Shown in pieces: positions 7,741-16,241 of a stretch of DNA of 64,000 nt. Location: the IMG/VR virus record IMGVR_UViG_3300047560_000921, positions 124,001-188,000 of that record; one strand, 5' to 3'. The notes beneath the pieces were generated by a model. It did not search any database. It was given only the letters and a program-made list of their open reading frames with translations, and was not told the origin of the DNA. How positions within the stretch are numbered: position 1 is the stretch's first letter; each line of letters opens with the position of its first letter. Position numbers and translations under genes: made by a program. The stretch comes from a virus.

Positions 7741-8615
7741 AAATCTTCTATTTGTTGGTGAATCCAAATGTCCTGTGTCAGTTGATTCTGCCAGAACGTG
7801 TCATTGTCTTTGTTTGTAATAGCATGTGACACCATGGCCTTATATGCACTTTCAGGACACAAGCCTAACGAATGTTTTACAGCACTGAATTTCATTCCAA
7901 AGCTAATATAAACATCGTCGGCTAAATCGTCTTTCCAGTTAGCACTTAAGATCCATTTAGTGTTGCCATTTTGATACTCTAACGTGCAGTAATCATCTAC
8001 ATTGTAAATGCCTTGCTTGTTTACAGTACCATAATCAGTATCAACAATACTATTTAGGTCATGGCGTTGTTCTGCCACTTTTGTTAGTGTAGTACCTTTA
8101 GTGATATCTGTCAATGCACAATAGTAACTTAACATGTGAGGAATTAAGTCTCTACTAACGCCACCAAATGCTTGCTCTTTATTTGTAAACCAACTACCCG
8201 GATTGGGTACTCTGTTTTTGCTATTCCAAACTACTCTGACAACTTCACATTGGTCTGCTAGTTGTTTAAAGTGGGTAATAGTGTCTCTATATTGATTATT
8301 CTTAACCATCATGAATCTAGTATTGGGAAAGTCTGCAACTAACTTAGCCCAAACATTATGATCCTTGACTCCGGGTTTCTCTACAAATACAATGCCTGCA
8401 TGTGGTGCAACTTCTCTGGCAATTTGTTCGTGTGTATAATTTGGAGTACAAATATTCACAGTATCAAAATAACCATGGGCGGCAACAGCGTATCCGATAT
8501 GTGTAAAGTCAGCATCACGAACTGGGTCAACGGTTACTACTTGATGACCCAGTTGTTCTAATACTGTGCGATAGACAGCGTTACCAAAGCCCATGCCCAC
8601 TATTAAACTTTTCAT
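7737..8615 (-). CDS. Gfo/Idh/MocA-family NAD(P)-dependent oxidoreductase
   Basis: A 292-residue protein starting with a Rossmann nucleotide site (LIVGMGFGNAVY, GxGxxG) and carrying the family EKP motif in IVFVEKPGVKDHN near residue 83. These enzymes act on sugars, inositols or biliverdin-type substrates. It abuts DpdA by a single base and the MDR gene by 4 bases, so the two dehydrogenases form a coupled pair, with the glycosyltransferase and cytidylyltransferase a few genes downstream. Confidence 0.8.
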   Translation of the reverse strand: MKSLIVGMGFGNAVYRTVLEQLGHQVVTVDPVRDADFTHIGYAVAAHGYFDTVNICTPNYTHEQIAREVAPHAGIVFVEKPGVKDHNVWAKLVADFPNTRFMMVKNNQYRDTITHFKQLADQCEVVRVVWNSKNRVPNPGSWFTNKEQAFGGVSRDLIPHMLSYYCALTDITKGTTLTKVAEQRHDLNSIVDTDYGTVNKQGIYNVDDYCTLEYQNGNTKWILSANWKDDLADDVYISFGMKFSAVKHSLGLCPESAYKAMVSHAITNKDNDTFWQNQLTQDIWIHQQIEDL

Positions 8616-10144
8616 TACAGCATACCTTCTAACATTTGTTCGCCCTGTTCAACAGTTTCAGGATCGTCAAACATGTTACTGTCATTGTCCTTACCTGCAT
8701 CTTCAGTTTCAAACAAACTGTTAAATCCTGCAACAGTACTCTTAAGAGTCTTAGTGCCGTTAAAGTTAGCTAACAAATCTTGTGCTTTGTCTAACTCAGT
8801 AAACGGAGTTTGACTTGTAAACACACGATTAACAAGTTCGTTCATGTAAATTACATTACGTGGAACCCACTCGCTAAACTCATCTGCACCTTTCTTAACC
8901 TTGTGCCATGCACTTGGATCTGGTTGATGCATTGCACAAGCCGCATCGTTTAATGCGTTAGCACGTTGTACACTTTCAATGTGTTGGTAAACGTTGTGAC
9001 CCATCATTAGGAAGTAAGAGAAACTATCCCAAGATGTTCGACCTTCTTTACCTAACTTGTTTAGCATACCAGGAGCATACCAACACAAGTCACCCATTGT
9101 CATACGTTCGCCCACTGGACTGTTCCATGGCCAAGCAACTTTACTACCGCTCAATTTCTTATTATCGATAGCCTTAGTCATCAAGTAACTAAAACGATCA
9201 TTTTGATGAACGTGTTGTGTGTATACTTGTCCGTATGCAGTTGCCAAGAATGGACTTGCACAGTCAAATGTAACTTTCATGTTAGGGTTAACATGTTCAC
9301 GGATGTTACGTTGAACGGCCGTTAACAAGCAGGCAAGTTCAAGTTTACTAGTTCCCAGGAAGTGGATTACGTCTCGTCCAGGTTCTAGTAGTTTTTCGTC
9401 ACGTAGTTTAATTAGGCGTCGCAACATAAGGTCTACGTCCTTCATGTTGTTACCCCCCATGGCCCAACCTTCGAATGGATAATGCTTAACTGCATCATAC
9501 CAAATTTCTGCGTCAACGTTGTTACCGCCTTGTAGAACGTTTAGGAACTTAGTCTTGCCTTGGCGATGCTTTAAGAAGAAATCGTTGTTAAACAATGTTC
9601 CTTTTAAACAGTCGTTAAAGTCTTTAAGTCCTGTACGTGGTTGGTTAATAGGATTACTTGCCCATGTAGGTAAGTCAAGCACCATACTATAATCAGCAGT
9701 AAACTCTAACCAGTTAAGGATAGCCATACGAGTTTTATCTGCTTCGCCGATGTAGCCAGCATCGCCTTGCTTTTCCCAGAAGTGCTTCCAGTCAAAGTTA
9801 ATAACACCTTTACCAATCTGGAATCCACCAGAGTCTCCTAAGATAAAAGTATTAGGCTTGTCACGTTGTTGTACCATGCTTTCTTGCACCCAAGACTTTT
9901 TCAAATCTAATTGTGCATGTCCGGCCGAGTACAGTGCGTGACTATAATGAAAGTATGCCTTTTCCTTATTAAGGAAGTTCATACCTTCGATACCATTCTC
10001 AAACTCAGAAGGAATACGACTAGCTTCAATGTATTCACCTTCTTGTTGTTTAGAGATAAAGGTATTGTAGAATCCGCTAATACTAGGCAAGAATATTGCA
10101 TAGTCTTTATTGCGCGGATCTAAGTCCACTGTTGTTTTACTCAT
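8615..10144 (-). CDS. dpdA: DpdA-like DNA-guanine transglycosylase (TGT superfamily)
   Basis: This 509-residue protein has the landmarks of the tRNA-guanine transglycosylase fold: GDSGGFQIGKG near 103-113 (substrate loop with the catalytic Asp), NVLQGGNN near 203, GWAMGGNNM near 222, and FDCASPFLATAYG near 295-308, which sits where TGT has its nucleophile FDC segment. The bacterial TGT zinc-binding CxCxxC motif is not seen. Phage members of this branch (DpdA) exchange guanine in DNA for 7-deazaguanine derivatives such as preQ0 or preQ1. Together with folE, queE and the QueD-like gene this predicts 7-deazaguanine-modified DNA, which shields phage genomes from restriction. The C-terminal 90 residues are acidic. 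Confidence 0.85.
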   Translation of the reverse strand: MSKTTVDLDPRNKDYAIFLPSISGFYNTFISKQQEGEYIEASRIPSEFENGIEGMNFLNKEKAYFHYSHALYSAGHAQLDLKKSWVQESMVQQRDKPNTFILGDSGGFQIGKGVINFDWKHFWEKQGDAGYIGEADKTRMAILNWLEFTADYSMVLDLPTWASNPINQPRTGLKDFNDCLKGTLFNNDFFLKHRQGKTKFLNVLQGGNNVDAEIWYDAVKHYPFEGWAMGGNNMKDVDLMLRRLIKLRDEKLLEPGRDVIHFLGTSKLELACLLTAVQRNIREHVNPNMKVTFDCASPFLATAYGQVYTQHVHQNDRFSYLMTKAIDNKKLSGSKVAWPWNSPVGERMTMGDLCWYAPGMLNKLGKEGRTSWDSFSYFLMMGHNVYQHIESVQRANALNDAACAMHQPDPSAWHKVKKGADEFSEWVPRNVIYMNELVNRVFTSQTPFTELDKAQDLLANFNGTKTLKSTVAGFNSLFETEDAGKDNDSNMFDDPETVEQGEQMLEGML

Positions 10145-10366
10145 TTATCGTCTTTCGTCCTCGTCCCAATGATCAAGCGATTCTCGATCATGATCGTGTT
10201 GTAGTCGCTGTAGCCTAGCGATTTCGTCTTTAAGCATTAGCTTTTGTTTTTTCATCTCATGTAGTTTCTTTTCTTCTACATGAGGATGATTACGTTCCAT
10301 GTCTGCAATTTGCTTATCTAATAGATGATGGGATTCTGTTAGATGTTTGATGCGGTTCTCGTACAT
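10145..10366 (-). CDS. YdcH-like (DUF465) small coiled-coil protein
   Basis: A 73-residue, highly charged helical protein matching the DUF465/YdcH pattern: IKHLTESHHLLDKQIADME followed by LHEMKKQKLMLKDEIARLQ. These small helical-hairpin proteins are common in Proteobacteria and their role is poorly defined. It ends directly before dpdA and begins 12 bases after the sliding clamp gene. Confidence 0.75.
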   Translation of the reverse strand: MYENRIKHLTESHHLLDKQIADMERNHPHVEEKKLHEMKKQKLMLKDEIARLQRLQHDHDRESLDHWDEDERR

Positions 10367-10378
10367 GGAAGCTCCTTA

Positions 10379-11119
10379 TTAACGAGTCATTGCTGGAAGG
10401 ATGTAATCGTATGTACCAATGCCACTATCGACGCGGATCATACATGCACCCTGGTTGCTGAAGTTAACAGCACAAATACCACCCATGCCCAACTTAAGAA
10501 TGTTTAGGAACTGTGTAAGTGGGAAGCTAAGGTCACCTTTGATAGTGCCGCCTACATTGTTTGCAAATGTACGCTTACCAAAGTGACTGCCGCCGTTGGC
10601 GCTACCTAGTTCAAACACTAAGTTACCATTGTCTGTGCGAACAGTAAATGTTGGCTCAATGCTAGAATAAATGCTAGCAGCCTGTGCCAAGTCTTGTACT
10701 TTGGCTTTTGTAGGTTCAAATGTCACGTCCCATGTAGCACCTTTGAACTTAACAGTTTGGATCTGTGTATCGATAACTTCTTTGCTCATCAATCGATACT
10801 TGTCCGAGTTACCGTCTGGGTCTTTGAACACTAGTGTTTCAGGCAAGTCTACACCATTGCGGTTAGTCTTAACTACTTCTACAGTTGTACCATCTTTGGC
10901 ATACAAGTTACAAACACCGTTCAAGAAGCCTAGGTTACCCATACCAAATTCGCCGACAAAGTCGCCTTCTGGTTTGTGTAGTTTGGCATTCAGGATAACA
11001 GTCTTGTCCTGGTCAATGGCCGCAATTTGTGTTTCTTCTGCGGTTCCTGTTACCTTAAGACTGTCAATAATGCCAAGTCCGCTGGTATGTCTAACGATAT
11101 CTAATACGATGTCTTTCAT
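10379..11119 (-). CDS. 45: DNA polymerase sliding clamp (T4 gp45-like)
   Basis: A 246-residue clamp protein, similar in length to T4 gp45 (228) and clearly of the PCNA-like beta-sheet type (EGDFVGEFGMGNLGFLNGV; a central YRLMSKEVIDTQIQ; C-terminal QGACMIRVDSGIGTYDYIL). It encircles DNA and tethers the polymerase; in T4 it also couples replication to late transcription. It lies just after gp43 and has its own sigma70-type promoter and an AAAGGAG ribosome site. Confidence 0.88.
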   Translation of the reverse strand: MKDIVLDIVRHTSGLGIIDSLKVTGTAEETQIAAIDQDKTVILNAKLHKPEGDFVGEFGMGNLGFLNGVCNLYAKDGTTVEVVKTNRNGVDLPETLVFKDPDGNSDKYRLMSKEVIDTQIQTVKFKGATWDVTFEPTKAKVQDLAQAASIYSSIEPTFTVRTDNGNLVFELGSANGGSHFGKRTFANNVGGTIKGDLSFPLTQFLNILKLGMGGICAVNFSNQGACMIRVDSGIGTYDYILPAMTR

Positions 11120-11139
11120 CTGTGTATCTCCTTTGTGTG

Positions 11140-11168
11140 AGTATATAGGTTTATTTAGGTCATGTCAA
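11140..11168 (-). promoter_or_regulatory. Sigma70-type promoter for the sliding clamp gene
   Basis: Minus strand: TTGACA (11163-11168), 17-base spacer, TATACT (11140-11145). The predicted start, about 11133, falls at the ribosome site AAAGGAG (around 11128-11134), so the leader would be only about 14 bases. The promoter lies between the end of gp43 and the clamp ATG. Confidence 0.75.
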
Positions 11169-11171
11169 CTA

Positions 11172-13817
11172 TTATTCAAATAATAGGTTGAATGTGTTTT
11201 TCATTTTTGTTGACTGTAAGTCCCATCCTAGAACGCCTAGTAGGTTGTCAATCTTGTTATCAATAATAGTTTCTTCCATTGCGTCTTCATCAAACGGAAG
11301 TTCTTTGAACCACATTGGAAGTCTCTGTTCGTCGGTTGGATAAGCGATACTGGTCATGTTTAATGGATTGCTTTTCAATTTGCAAACAACAACTTTCATA
11401 CCGTCAACTGCATCCATACTAAATTGGTCGCCGTGCATCTTTTTAATGCGATTCCAATTGATAGCCGCCATGGCATGTCCAACTCCACATTTACCAGTTT
11501 TGTTAAACACAGCAGTATGTTGAGTCAAATTGTTAACACGCTTCGGTGTACCTTTTTCCCAAGCAGCCTTGGCTTTAAAGCCTTTTCTAAAGTCCAAGAT
11601 TCTGTCTAGGATCTTTTGACGTTCTTCTCCAGTTAGCAACATAAGCAAAATCTCTTCAAGAAACTTTTGCATAAATTCTGGAGTGTCTGCTCGCTTAAGG
11701 TCGAGACCCATAGCTTTAACTTCGCCCGGCTCTCCGTCCAAGTCCTTGCGCTTGCCTTCCTTATCATAGATAAGAACAGCATAACGCTTCTTGGTCATGT
11801 AAATGCCTTTACTAGCAACAACTTCTCGACCAGCTTTAATAGGAGCCGCATATACGCCTGGCACATTAAACGCACGATTCATAAATGAAGGGAATGTATC
11901 GTTAACTTCGTTACTTACAGTATCGTATAGTTCAACAATCTTGTCCTTACTCCATTCAATCTCGCCACGTTCGGCTTCGCCTTTAAACACCGGCCATGCG
12001 CTAAAGTAAACAGAGTCAGTATCACCGTAGATAATAGTTTCACCTACGTGATTGTATTCTCCTGTAAACATAGCATTAACTTGTGCCGCCATGTGTCTAG
12101 CAATGCAACGACCTGTAAGAGTAGTTGATTGTCCTAGTCGTTGGTCGAAGAACCTGCTACCTGCGTTAAGCAAAGCGCCGTATGCAGAGTTCAAGTTAAT
12201 CTTCTTAACTAGCTGTCGCTTGTCCCAGAACTCAAACTCTTTTTCGTTGTCAATACATGCCTTGGCTTTCTTCTGCAAGTCTTTACGCTCACTGTACCAA
12301 CGCTCTAACAAGCCTGGAATAACACCCTTCTCGGTAAAGTTAAAGATAGTACCGTTGGCACTAATCATTAAGTTTTGTCCGCTAAGGAAAATCATTTCAT
12401 ACGCTTGCTTTCCGCTAACTTGTTCACTGCGACCATTTTCCCAGTCAATGATAACGTCTGTGCCAACATCTTGGTTCATTACAACTTCGTATTCCATTGT
12501 GGCAAATCTGCCGTCCCAACAGTCAGCAAAGCTCTTGCCAGCATCCATTCCATCGCGGATCATTTTCTTTGTCATATCAAGACGCAGTTGTCCTACGATG
12601 GTTTCTGGACTCATGTTAAGCGCACGAATAACAGAAGGATACAGTGAGTTCAAGTCCATTGAGCCAATCCATTCGTGAATACCTTTTTTGGGGTAAGCAA
12701 CGTATGCACCAGCGGCCTGTGTTTCTGCGTGATCCCTTGTACGGTCCGGAACAATAAGTCCACGATTGTGTGCTTCTCTGATAACAGCTTGGTCAGTTAC
12801 AGCAACAGCGCCCATGGTAGTTTGGAACAATACACAGTTAGCATGAGCCAACACGTTTACTAAGTCAATGTACTGTAGCTTTTTATCCAGCTTGACTAAC
12901 AGCATAACGTCTTGCCTGTTATACGCAATAAACTTTTCAAAGTCATTGTTGTATAACTGATCTAGTGTACCTTCGTAGTGAACTTTAGTTTCACCTAGTT
13001 CATATTCTCCCACATAGTCTAGGCGGTATGTATGAAGTTCATGATAAGTGTACTTGCGGTATAGTTCAAGATAGTCTAAGTGTACACGACCGATTAAGTC
13101 GTAGGTAACAGCAGTCTTGCCGTACTTTTCAAATTCACGTGCCTTAGGCTTTTGTCCCCACAAGCAGAAACGCTTGCAGTGGTCCTGCCCCATTACTCGA
13201 GCAATACGATTAAACGTATATGGAATGTCAAAGCCTTCACTGTTCCAGCCGCTAAGAATGTCAGCATCGTCGACTAGTTGAATAAACATATCCAACATTT
13301 CTTCTTCTGTGCTACACAGAACTGTATTGTCGAATCTGCTACATATATCTTCGGCTTGTGCCACAGACAATGTGTCTGGCTTTAAACAAAGAGTAATAAG
13401 TCTATCTAACCAGCTTAGATATAATGTGATACTGGTAATGTTGTTAAAAGGATCGCTGGGATCAGCAAAACCTTTTTCTTTATCGAAGTTAACTTCAATG
13501 TCGAAGAAGCATACGTTTAGTTCAGGAGTATCACCGTTTGGATACTCATCTTCTAAACAACGGAACACAGGCTTGATATCGCTTTCATACAGTTTCTTAC
13601 CACTGTAGATGCGCTTCTCTTTGTCAAAGGCCTTGTGATTGTTAACAGCTACTTTGCTCAGTGGCTGTCCATAGATGCTTTTGTATTTGCCCTTGGCGTC
13701 AGGATAATAAAATACATACTTGGCAGGAATGTCTTTGAACTTCCTTTGTCCGTTAATACGCTCGACAACTTGAATTAAGTCTTTTTGTTTATTGTAGAAT
13801 GCGTCTACATAACTCAT
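11172..13817 (-). CDS. 43: Family B DNA polymerase (T4 gp43-like)
   Basis: The replicative polymerase with 3'-5' exonuclease; 881 residues against 898 in T4. Visible motifs, in order: exonuclease I FFDIEVNF near 107, exonuclease II region NSEGFDIPYTFNRI near 190, exonuclease III YNRQDVMLLVKLDKK near 300, polymerase A MDLNSLYPSVIRA near 390, polymerase B NLNSAYGALLNAG near 545, and polymerase C YGDTDSVYFS near 595. The C-terminus ends in a hydrophobic tail (TFNLLFE), as expected of a clamp-binding peptide. It overlaps the small membrane protein gene by 4 bases. Confidence 0.96.
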   Translation of the reverse strand: MSYVDAFYNKQKDLIQVVERINGQRKFKDIPAKYVFYYPDAKGKYKSIYGQPLSKVAVNNHKAFDKEKRIYSGKKLYESDIKPVFRCLEDEYPNGDTPELNVCFFDIEVNFDKEKGFADPSDPFNNITSITLYLSWLDRLITLCLKPDTLSVAQAEDICSRFDNTVLCSTEEEMLDMFIQLVDDADILSGWNSEGFDIPYTFNRIARVMGQDHCKRFCLWGQKPKAREFEKYGKTAVTYDLIGRVHLDYLELYRKYTYHELHTYRLDYVGEYELGETKVHYEGTLDQLYNNDFEKFIAYNRQDVMLLVKLDKKLQYIDLVNVLAHANCVLFQTTMGAVAVTDQAVIREAHNRGLIVPDRTRDHAETQAAGAYVAYPKKGIHEWIGSMDLNSLYPSVIRALNMSPETIVGQLRLDMTKKMIRDGMDAGKSFADCWDGRFATMEYEVVMNQDVGTDVIIDWENGRSEQVSGKQAYEMIFLSGQNLMISANGTIFNFTEKGVIPGLLERWYSERKDLQKKAKACIDNEKEFEFWDKRQLVKKINLNSAYGALLNAGSRFFDQRLGQSTTLTGRCIARHMAAQVNAMFTGEYNHVGETIIYGDTDSVYFSAWPVFKGEAERGEIEWSKDKIVELYDTVSNEVNDTFPSFMNRAFNVPGVYAAPIKAGREVVASKGIYMTKKRYAVLIYDKEGKRKDLDGEPGEVKAMGLDLKRADTPEFMQKFLEEILLMLLTGEERQKILDRILDFRKGFKAKAAWEKGTPKRVNNLTQHTAVFNKTGKCGVGHAMAAINWNRIKKMHGDQFSMDAVDGMKVVVCKLKSNPLNMTSIAYPTDEQRLPMWFKELPFDEDAMEETIIDNKIDNLLGVLGWDLQSTKMKNTFNLLFE

Positions 13818-14116
13818 TTAATAATCATCCTAATTAGCCCAATAGAATCTATTGTAGTTAGTAGCAAGTAATTTGCTAGCATACCGAAACTACCTCTAGT
13901 CCAAGCCGCCCACGCATATAACGCACAACCACATATCCATATTGGATACAGTATTATAAGCGGTGGGTTGGGTACTGTCAACATCATTACAATGCTATTG
14001 CCAATACTAATGGTCCAGGCCAGAACTTCGATGTAAAATCGAAATGGCCATTCATGGTAGTCCTCTTTGATCCACGCCCATGTGGGCGCGAACCAAGATT
14101 TCAGTTTATTGATCAA
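13814..14116 (-). CDS. Small integral membrane protein
   Basis: A 100-residue protein with three likely membrane spans (around residues 28-48, 52-70 and 78-97: VLAWTISIGNSIVMMLTV, LIILYPIWICGCALYAWAAW, MLANYLLLTTIDSIGLIRMI) and an aromatic basic N-terminus. No family recognised. ATGA overlaps join it to the DsbA-like gene upstream and gp43 downstream. Candidate roles for a protein of this kind include holin, immunity factor and membrane anchor; nothing decides between them. Confidence 0.7.
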   Translation of the reverse strand: MINKLKSWFAPTWAWIKEDYHEWPFRFYIEVLAWTISIGNSIVMMLTVPNPPLIILYPIWICGCALYAWAAWTRGSFGMLANYLLLTTIDSIGLIRMIIK

Positions 14117-14373
14117 AGGGTAAAGCCTGAAGCTTCGAGCACTTCTTCGACTTCGCTAAATGCTTCTTGCTCGTCTTTAAGTGCGTTTTTGTGTGCGATT
14201 TTTAAAGCCTTATTAAGCACTGCTGGCTTCATATCCATTTCTTCCGCAATGGACTTAACAGTGTCTTTAAGACCTTCACGAAGATCCTCCATCTCGCGCA
14301 TTACACGCATACCTTCGTTGAATAGTTTCTTGAGTTTTGCAATATCTTCTGAATTGAATGAACGACCTGACAT
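14113..14373 (-). CDS. dsbA: DsbA-like late-transcription DNA-binding protein
   Basis: An 86-residue helical protein resembling T4 DsbA (89 residues), a double-stranded DNA-binding protein linked to late promoters. The shared pattern is an N-terminal EDIAKLKKLFNEG helix, a middle helix ending in a KDTVKSIAEEMDMKPAVLNKA-type segment, a short KNALKDEQEAFSEVEEV helix and an acidic tail. Similarity is by pattern, not alignment. It has its own promoter and an AGGAG ribosome site 8 bases before the ATG. Confidence 0.65.
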   Translation of the reverse strand: MSGRSFNSEDIAKLKKLFNEGMRVMREMEDLREGLKDTVKSIAEEMDMKPAVLNKALKIAHKNALKDEQEAFSEVEEVLEASGFTL

Positions 14374-14399
14374 AGGTTCTCCTAAAAAATTTATAATGT

Positions 14400-14429
14400 A
14401 TTATAATTTAGTAGACCTATGTCAGTCAA
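14400..14429 (-). promoter_or_regulatory. Sigma70-type promoter upstream of the dsbA-like gene
   Basis: Minus strand: TTGACT (14424-14429), 18-base spacer, TATAAT (14400-14405). A second AT-rich box (TTATAAAT, around 14386-14393) follows closely and could act as a late core. The ribosome site TAGGAGA lies just before the ATG at 14373, so this transcript has a conventional leader of about 20 bases. Confidence 0.7.
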
Positions 14430-14450
14430 GTCACATCTTAGATATTGGTG

Positions 14451-14498
14451 TTATTTCTTCGGGTGCTTGCCACCGCAGATTGGACAATCGTCATGCAT
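14451..14498 (-). CDS. Possible 15-residue CPxC microprotein
   Basis: An ATG two bases after the lysozyme stop codon opens a 15-codon frame with a zinc-knuckle-like CPICGGKH stretch and a basic end (PKK), closed by TAA. No family is recognised and no strong ribosome site is visible. The close spacing and the Cys/His pattern are the only support; it may be a chance frame. Confidence 0.3.
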   Translation of the reverse strand: MHDDCPICGGKHPKK

Positions 14499-14499
14499 A

Positions 14500-15036
14500 T
14501 TATTGATCCGGTGTTTCAAATAAGTCAGCTTCTGCGACTCTACGCTTAGTCAAACCAGGAAGTTCTTTTCCTCCTGCTTTGTTCCAACGCATAAACTGTT
14601 CGCGGCATCCTGCAAAGTTACCTGCGTTTACAGTCTTAAGCAAAGTGCTGGCACGTAAGTTACCTACACCTGCATTGTAAGCAAAGCTAACTAGCGCATC
14701 AAACATGTTTTGGGTGACGTGCGGGTTAGTTACCAATTTGTCCACATTGTGGGCAAACTCGTCTACTTCAGTTTCAAATAACTCGTTAGCATCAGCTAGC
14801 GAACATTCGTCACCGTCTGCTACTGGTGTATCGTCTGCCCAACGTGTATTGCCCCAACCAATGGTTGCAACGTTGGCACTACAGCGGTAGCTATATACTG
14901 TCTGTTCTGTGTTGATTAGGTTTGTTACTGGTTTTGGTTTGATCTTACCTAGTGCGGCAGATCCTGGGATTGAACTATAGCATCCTTCAAAATGCTTAAT
15001 TAAATCTAATCCATGTTGACCTATTGTTCTAGCCAT
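14500..15036 (-). CDS. Endolysin, lysozyme family GH24
   Basis: A peptidoglycan-cleaving lysozyme of 178 residues. The catalytic Glu is in LIKHFEGCYSS, and TIGWGNTRWADD supplies the Asp/Thr region (Thr replaced by an equivalent G-W-G-N-T arrangement). The fold's second half is typical (FDALVSFAYNAGVGNLRASTLL; FMRWNKAGGKELPGLTKRR). The ATG at 15036 follows AGGAG with 8-base spacing; a longer frame to 15069 lacks that site. No signal peptide is visible, so release would need a holin. It works with the spanins near 55 kb. Confidence 0.9.
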   Translation of the reverse strand: MARTIGQHGLDLIKHFEGCYSSIPGSAALGKIKPKPVTNLINTEQTVYSYRCSANVATIGWGNTRWADDTPVADGDECSLADANELFETEVDEFAHNVDKLVTNPHVTQNMFDALVSFAYNAGVGNLRASTLLKTVNAGNFAGCREQFMRWNKAGGKELPGLTKRRVAEADLFETPDQ

Positions 15037-15062
15037 ATGTGTGCTCCTGTATATCCTTATAT

Positions 15063-16241
15063 TTACCAAATATAGGGAAACAGTTGCTGGCTGTTTGTTT
15101 TCCTGATTGCGTCTAAGTCCGTTAAGTACTTACGGGTAGATTCTATTCCATTGCTGTGAGTTTTAAGCAAATTATCCACTAAATCAGGCATTTCAGAAGT
15201 TAAATTATGCTCTTTGAGCCATTGTCTGTGGAACTGAGTCATACGCCTTGCTTCGTCTCTATGTTCCATGGGCAGTAAATCAGCTTTTAAATTCTCTGGG
15301 AAACTGATAGTGTTGTATTGATAATTGTGTATGCCCGTAGCGGTGTAGATAGCACGTTCAATCTTGTCCAGGTCCAGGATGTTTAATATGCTAATGCTAG
15401 GGGTAATTTTAATGTCAATGTGTGGGCATTGGTTCTTAACCTGTGTTAAGTTTTCTAGTATTTGCTTCCAGCTGGCACCCCGACGAATGTAATCAAATCG
15501 GTCCCAGACGTTGTCTATGCTAACTAGCATACTGATATTGCTAAAGTTATTCCATAAGTCCAAGACATTCTTTTTCTTGTAGTTCAAGTTGGTTAAGTTT
15601 GTTATATAGGATATGTTAACTTGCTTTTTGTTTGCGGCAAAGTATTCTAGAATTTCATAGTGCTGATCCGTTACTAGTGGTTCCCCTCCGGCAAAGGTAA
15701 CGTTTTCTACGTCATCTAAATACTCTTCTTTTAACTGTTCCATAATGTCTAAACTTAATATTCTATCATGTCCGCTACTGCGTCCTAATTTAATCCAATC
15801 GCTATGCCATGTGCTACTAAACGTTGGGCCACAACTTACACAGGCCAAATTGCAAACGTTACTGAATCTAATGTCAAGATATTTAAGTTTAAAATCAGTA
15901 AAGTCTGTGGGGTGATATTTAAAGCTATTGATACGCATACTGTCCATACCAACAGCTTCTTGCTCATAGCATTTATAGCAAGTGTCTACAAGCTCACCCG
16001 CCAGCATTTTTTGTTTTATTTCTTTGAACTTGTCACCATTAACTATGTCTATGATTTTAGTTTGGTTTAAGTTACCAATGGGTTTAAGCGGATCACTCAA
16101 GCAACAAGGAAACGCTTTACCGTCGGGCCATGCATGTAAATGAACCCATGGTAAAGTGCAGATGCTTTTATTTGTAGTAGGATCTAAGGATCTCGTACCA
16201 CTCGGGGAAAGTGTCTTTAAAGCTCTGTTTACGATATTCAT
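15063..16241 (-). CDS. Twitch-type radical SAM protein, array member 7 (last)
   Basis: A 392-residue radical SAM protein. An N-terminal Cys-rich region (CTLPWVHLHAWPDG, then PCC, then CYKCYEQE near residues 27-90) resembles a half SPASM (twitch) auxiliary iron-sulfur site placed before the core. The core has the CX3CX2C cluster motif CNLACVSC near residue 130 and FAGGEPL near 168. Substrate unknown. The ATG at 16241 lies 74 bases inside the upstream gene, an unusually long overlap, and no better start is seen. It ends the seven-gene array. Confidence 0.82.
   Translation of the reverse strand: MNIVNRALKTLSPSGTRSLDPTTNKSICTLPWVHLHAWPDGKAFPCCLSDPLKPIGNLNQTKIIDIVNGDKFKEIKQKMLAGELVDTCYKCYEQEAVGMDSMRINSFKYHPTDFTDFKLKYLDIRFSNVCNLACVSCGPTFSSTWHSDWIKLGRSSGHDRILSLDIMEQLKEEYLDDVENVTFAGGEPLVTDQHYEILEYFAANKKQVNISYITNLTNLNYKKKNVLDLWNNFSNISMLVSIDNVWDRFDYIRRGASWKQILENLTQVKNQCPHIDIKITPSISILNILDLDKIERAIYTATGIHNYQYNTISFPENLKADLLPMEHRDEARRMTQFHRQWLKEHNLTSEMPDLVDNLLKTHSNGIESTRKYLTDLDAIRKTNSQQLFPYIW

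Noticed and set aside
10671-11183. Plus-strand frame of 170 codons opposite the sliding clamp
   Set aside because: Shadow of the clamp gene; no start signals and composition typical of a mirror frame.
12052-12678. Long open frame of 208 codons on the plus strand opposite DNA polymerase
   Set aside because: It lies entirely inside the certain gp43 gene on the other strand, has no ribosome site or homologous pattern, and is Ser/Pro/Leu-rich as mirror frames of coding DNA often are.
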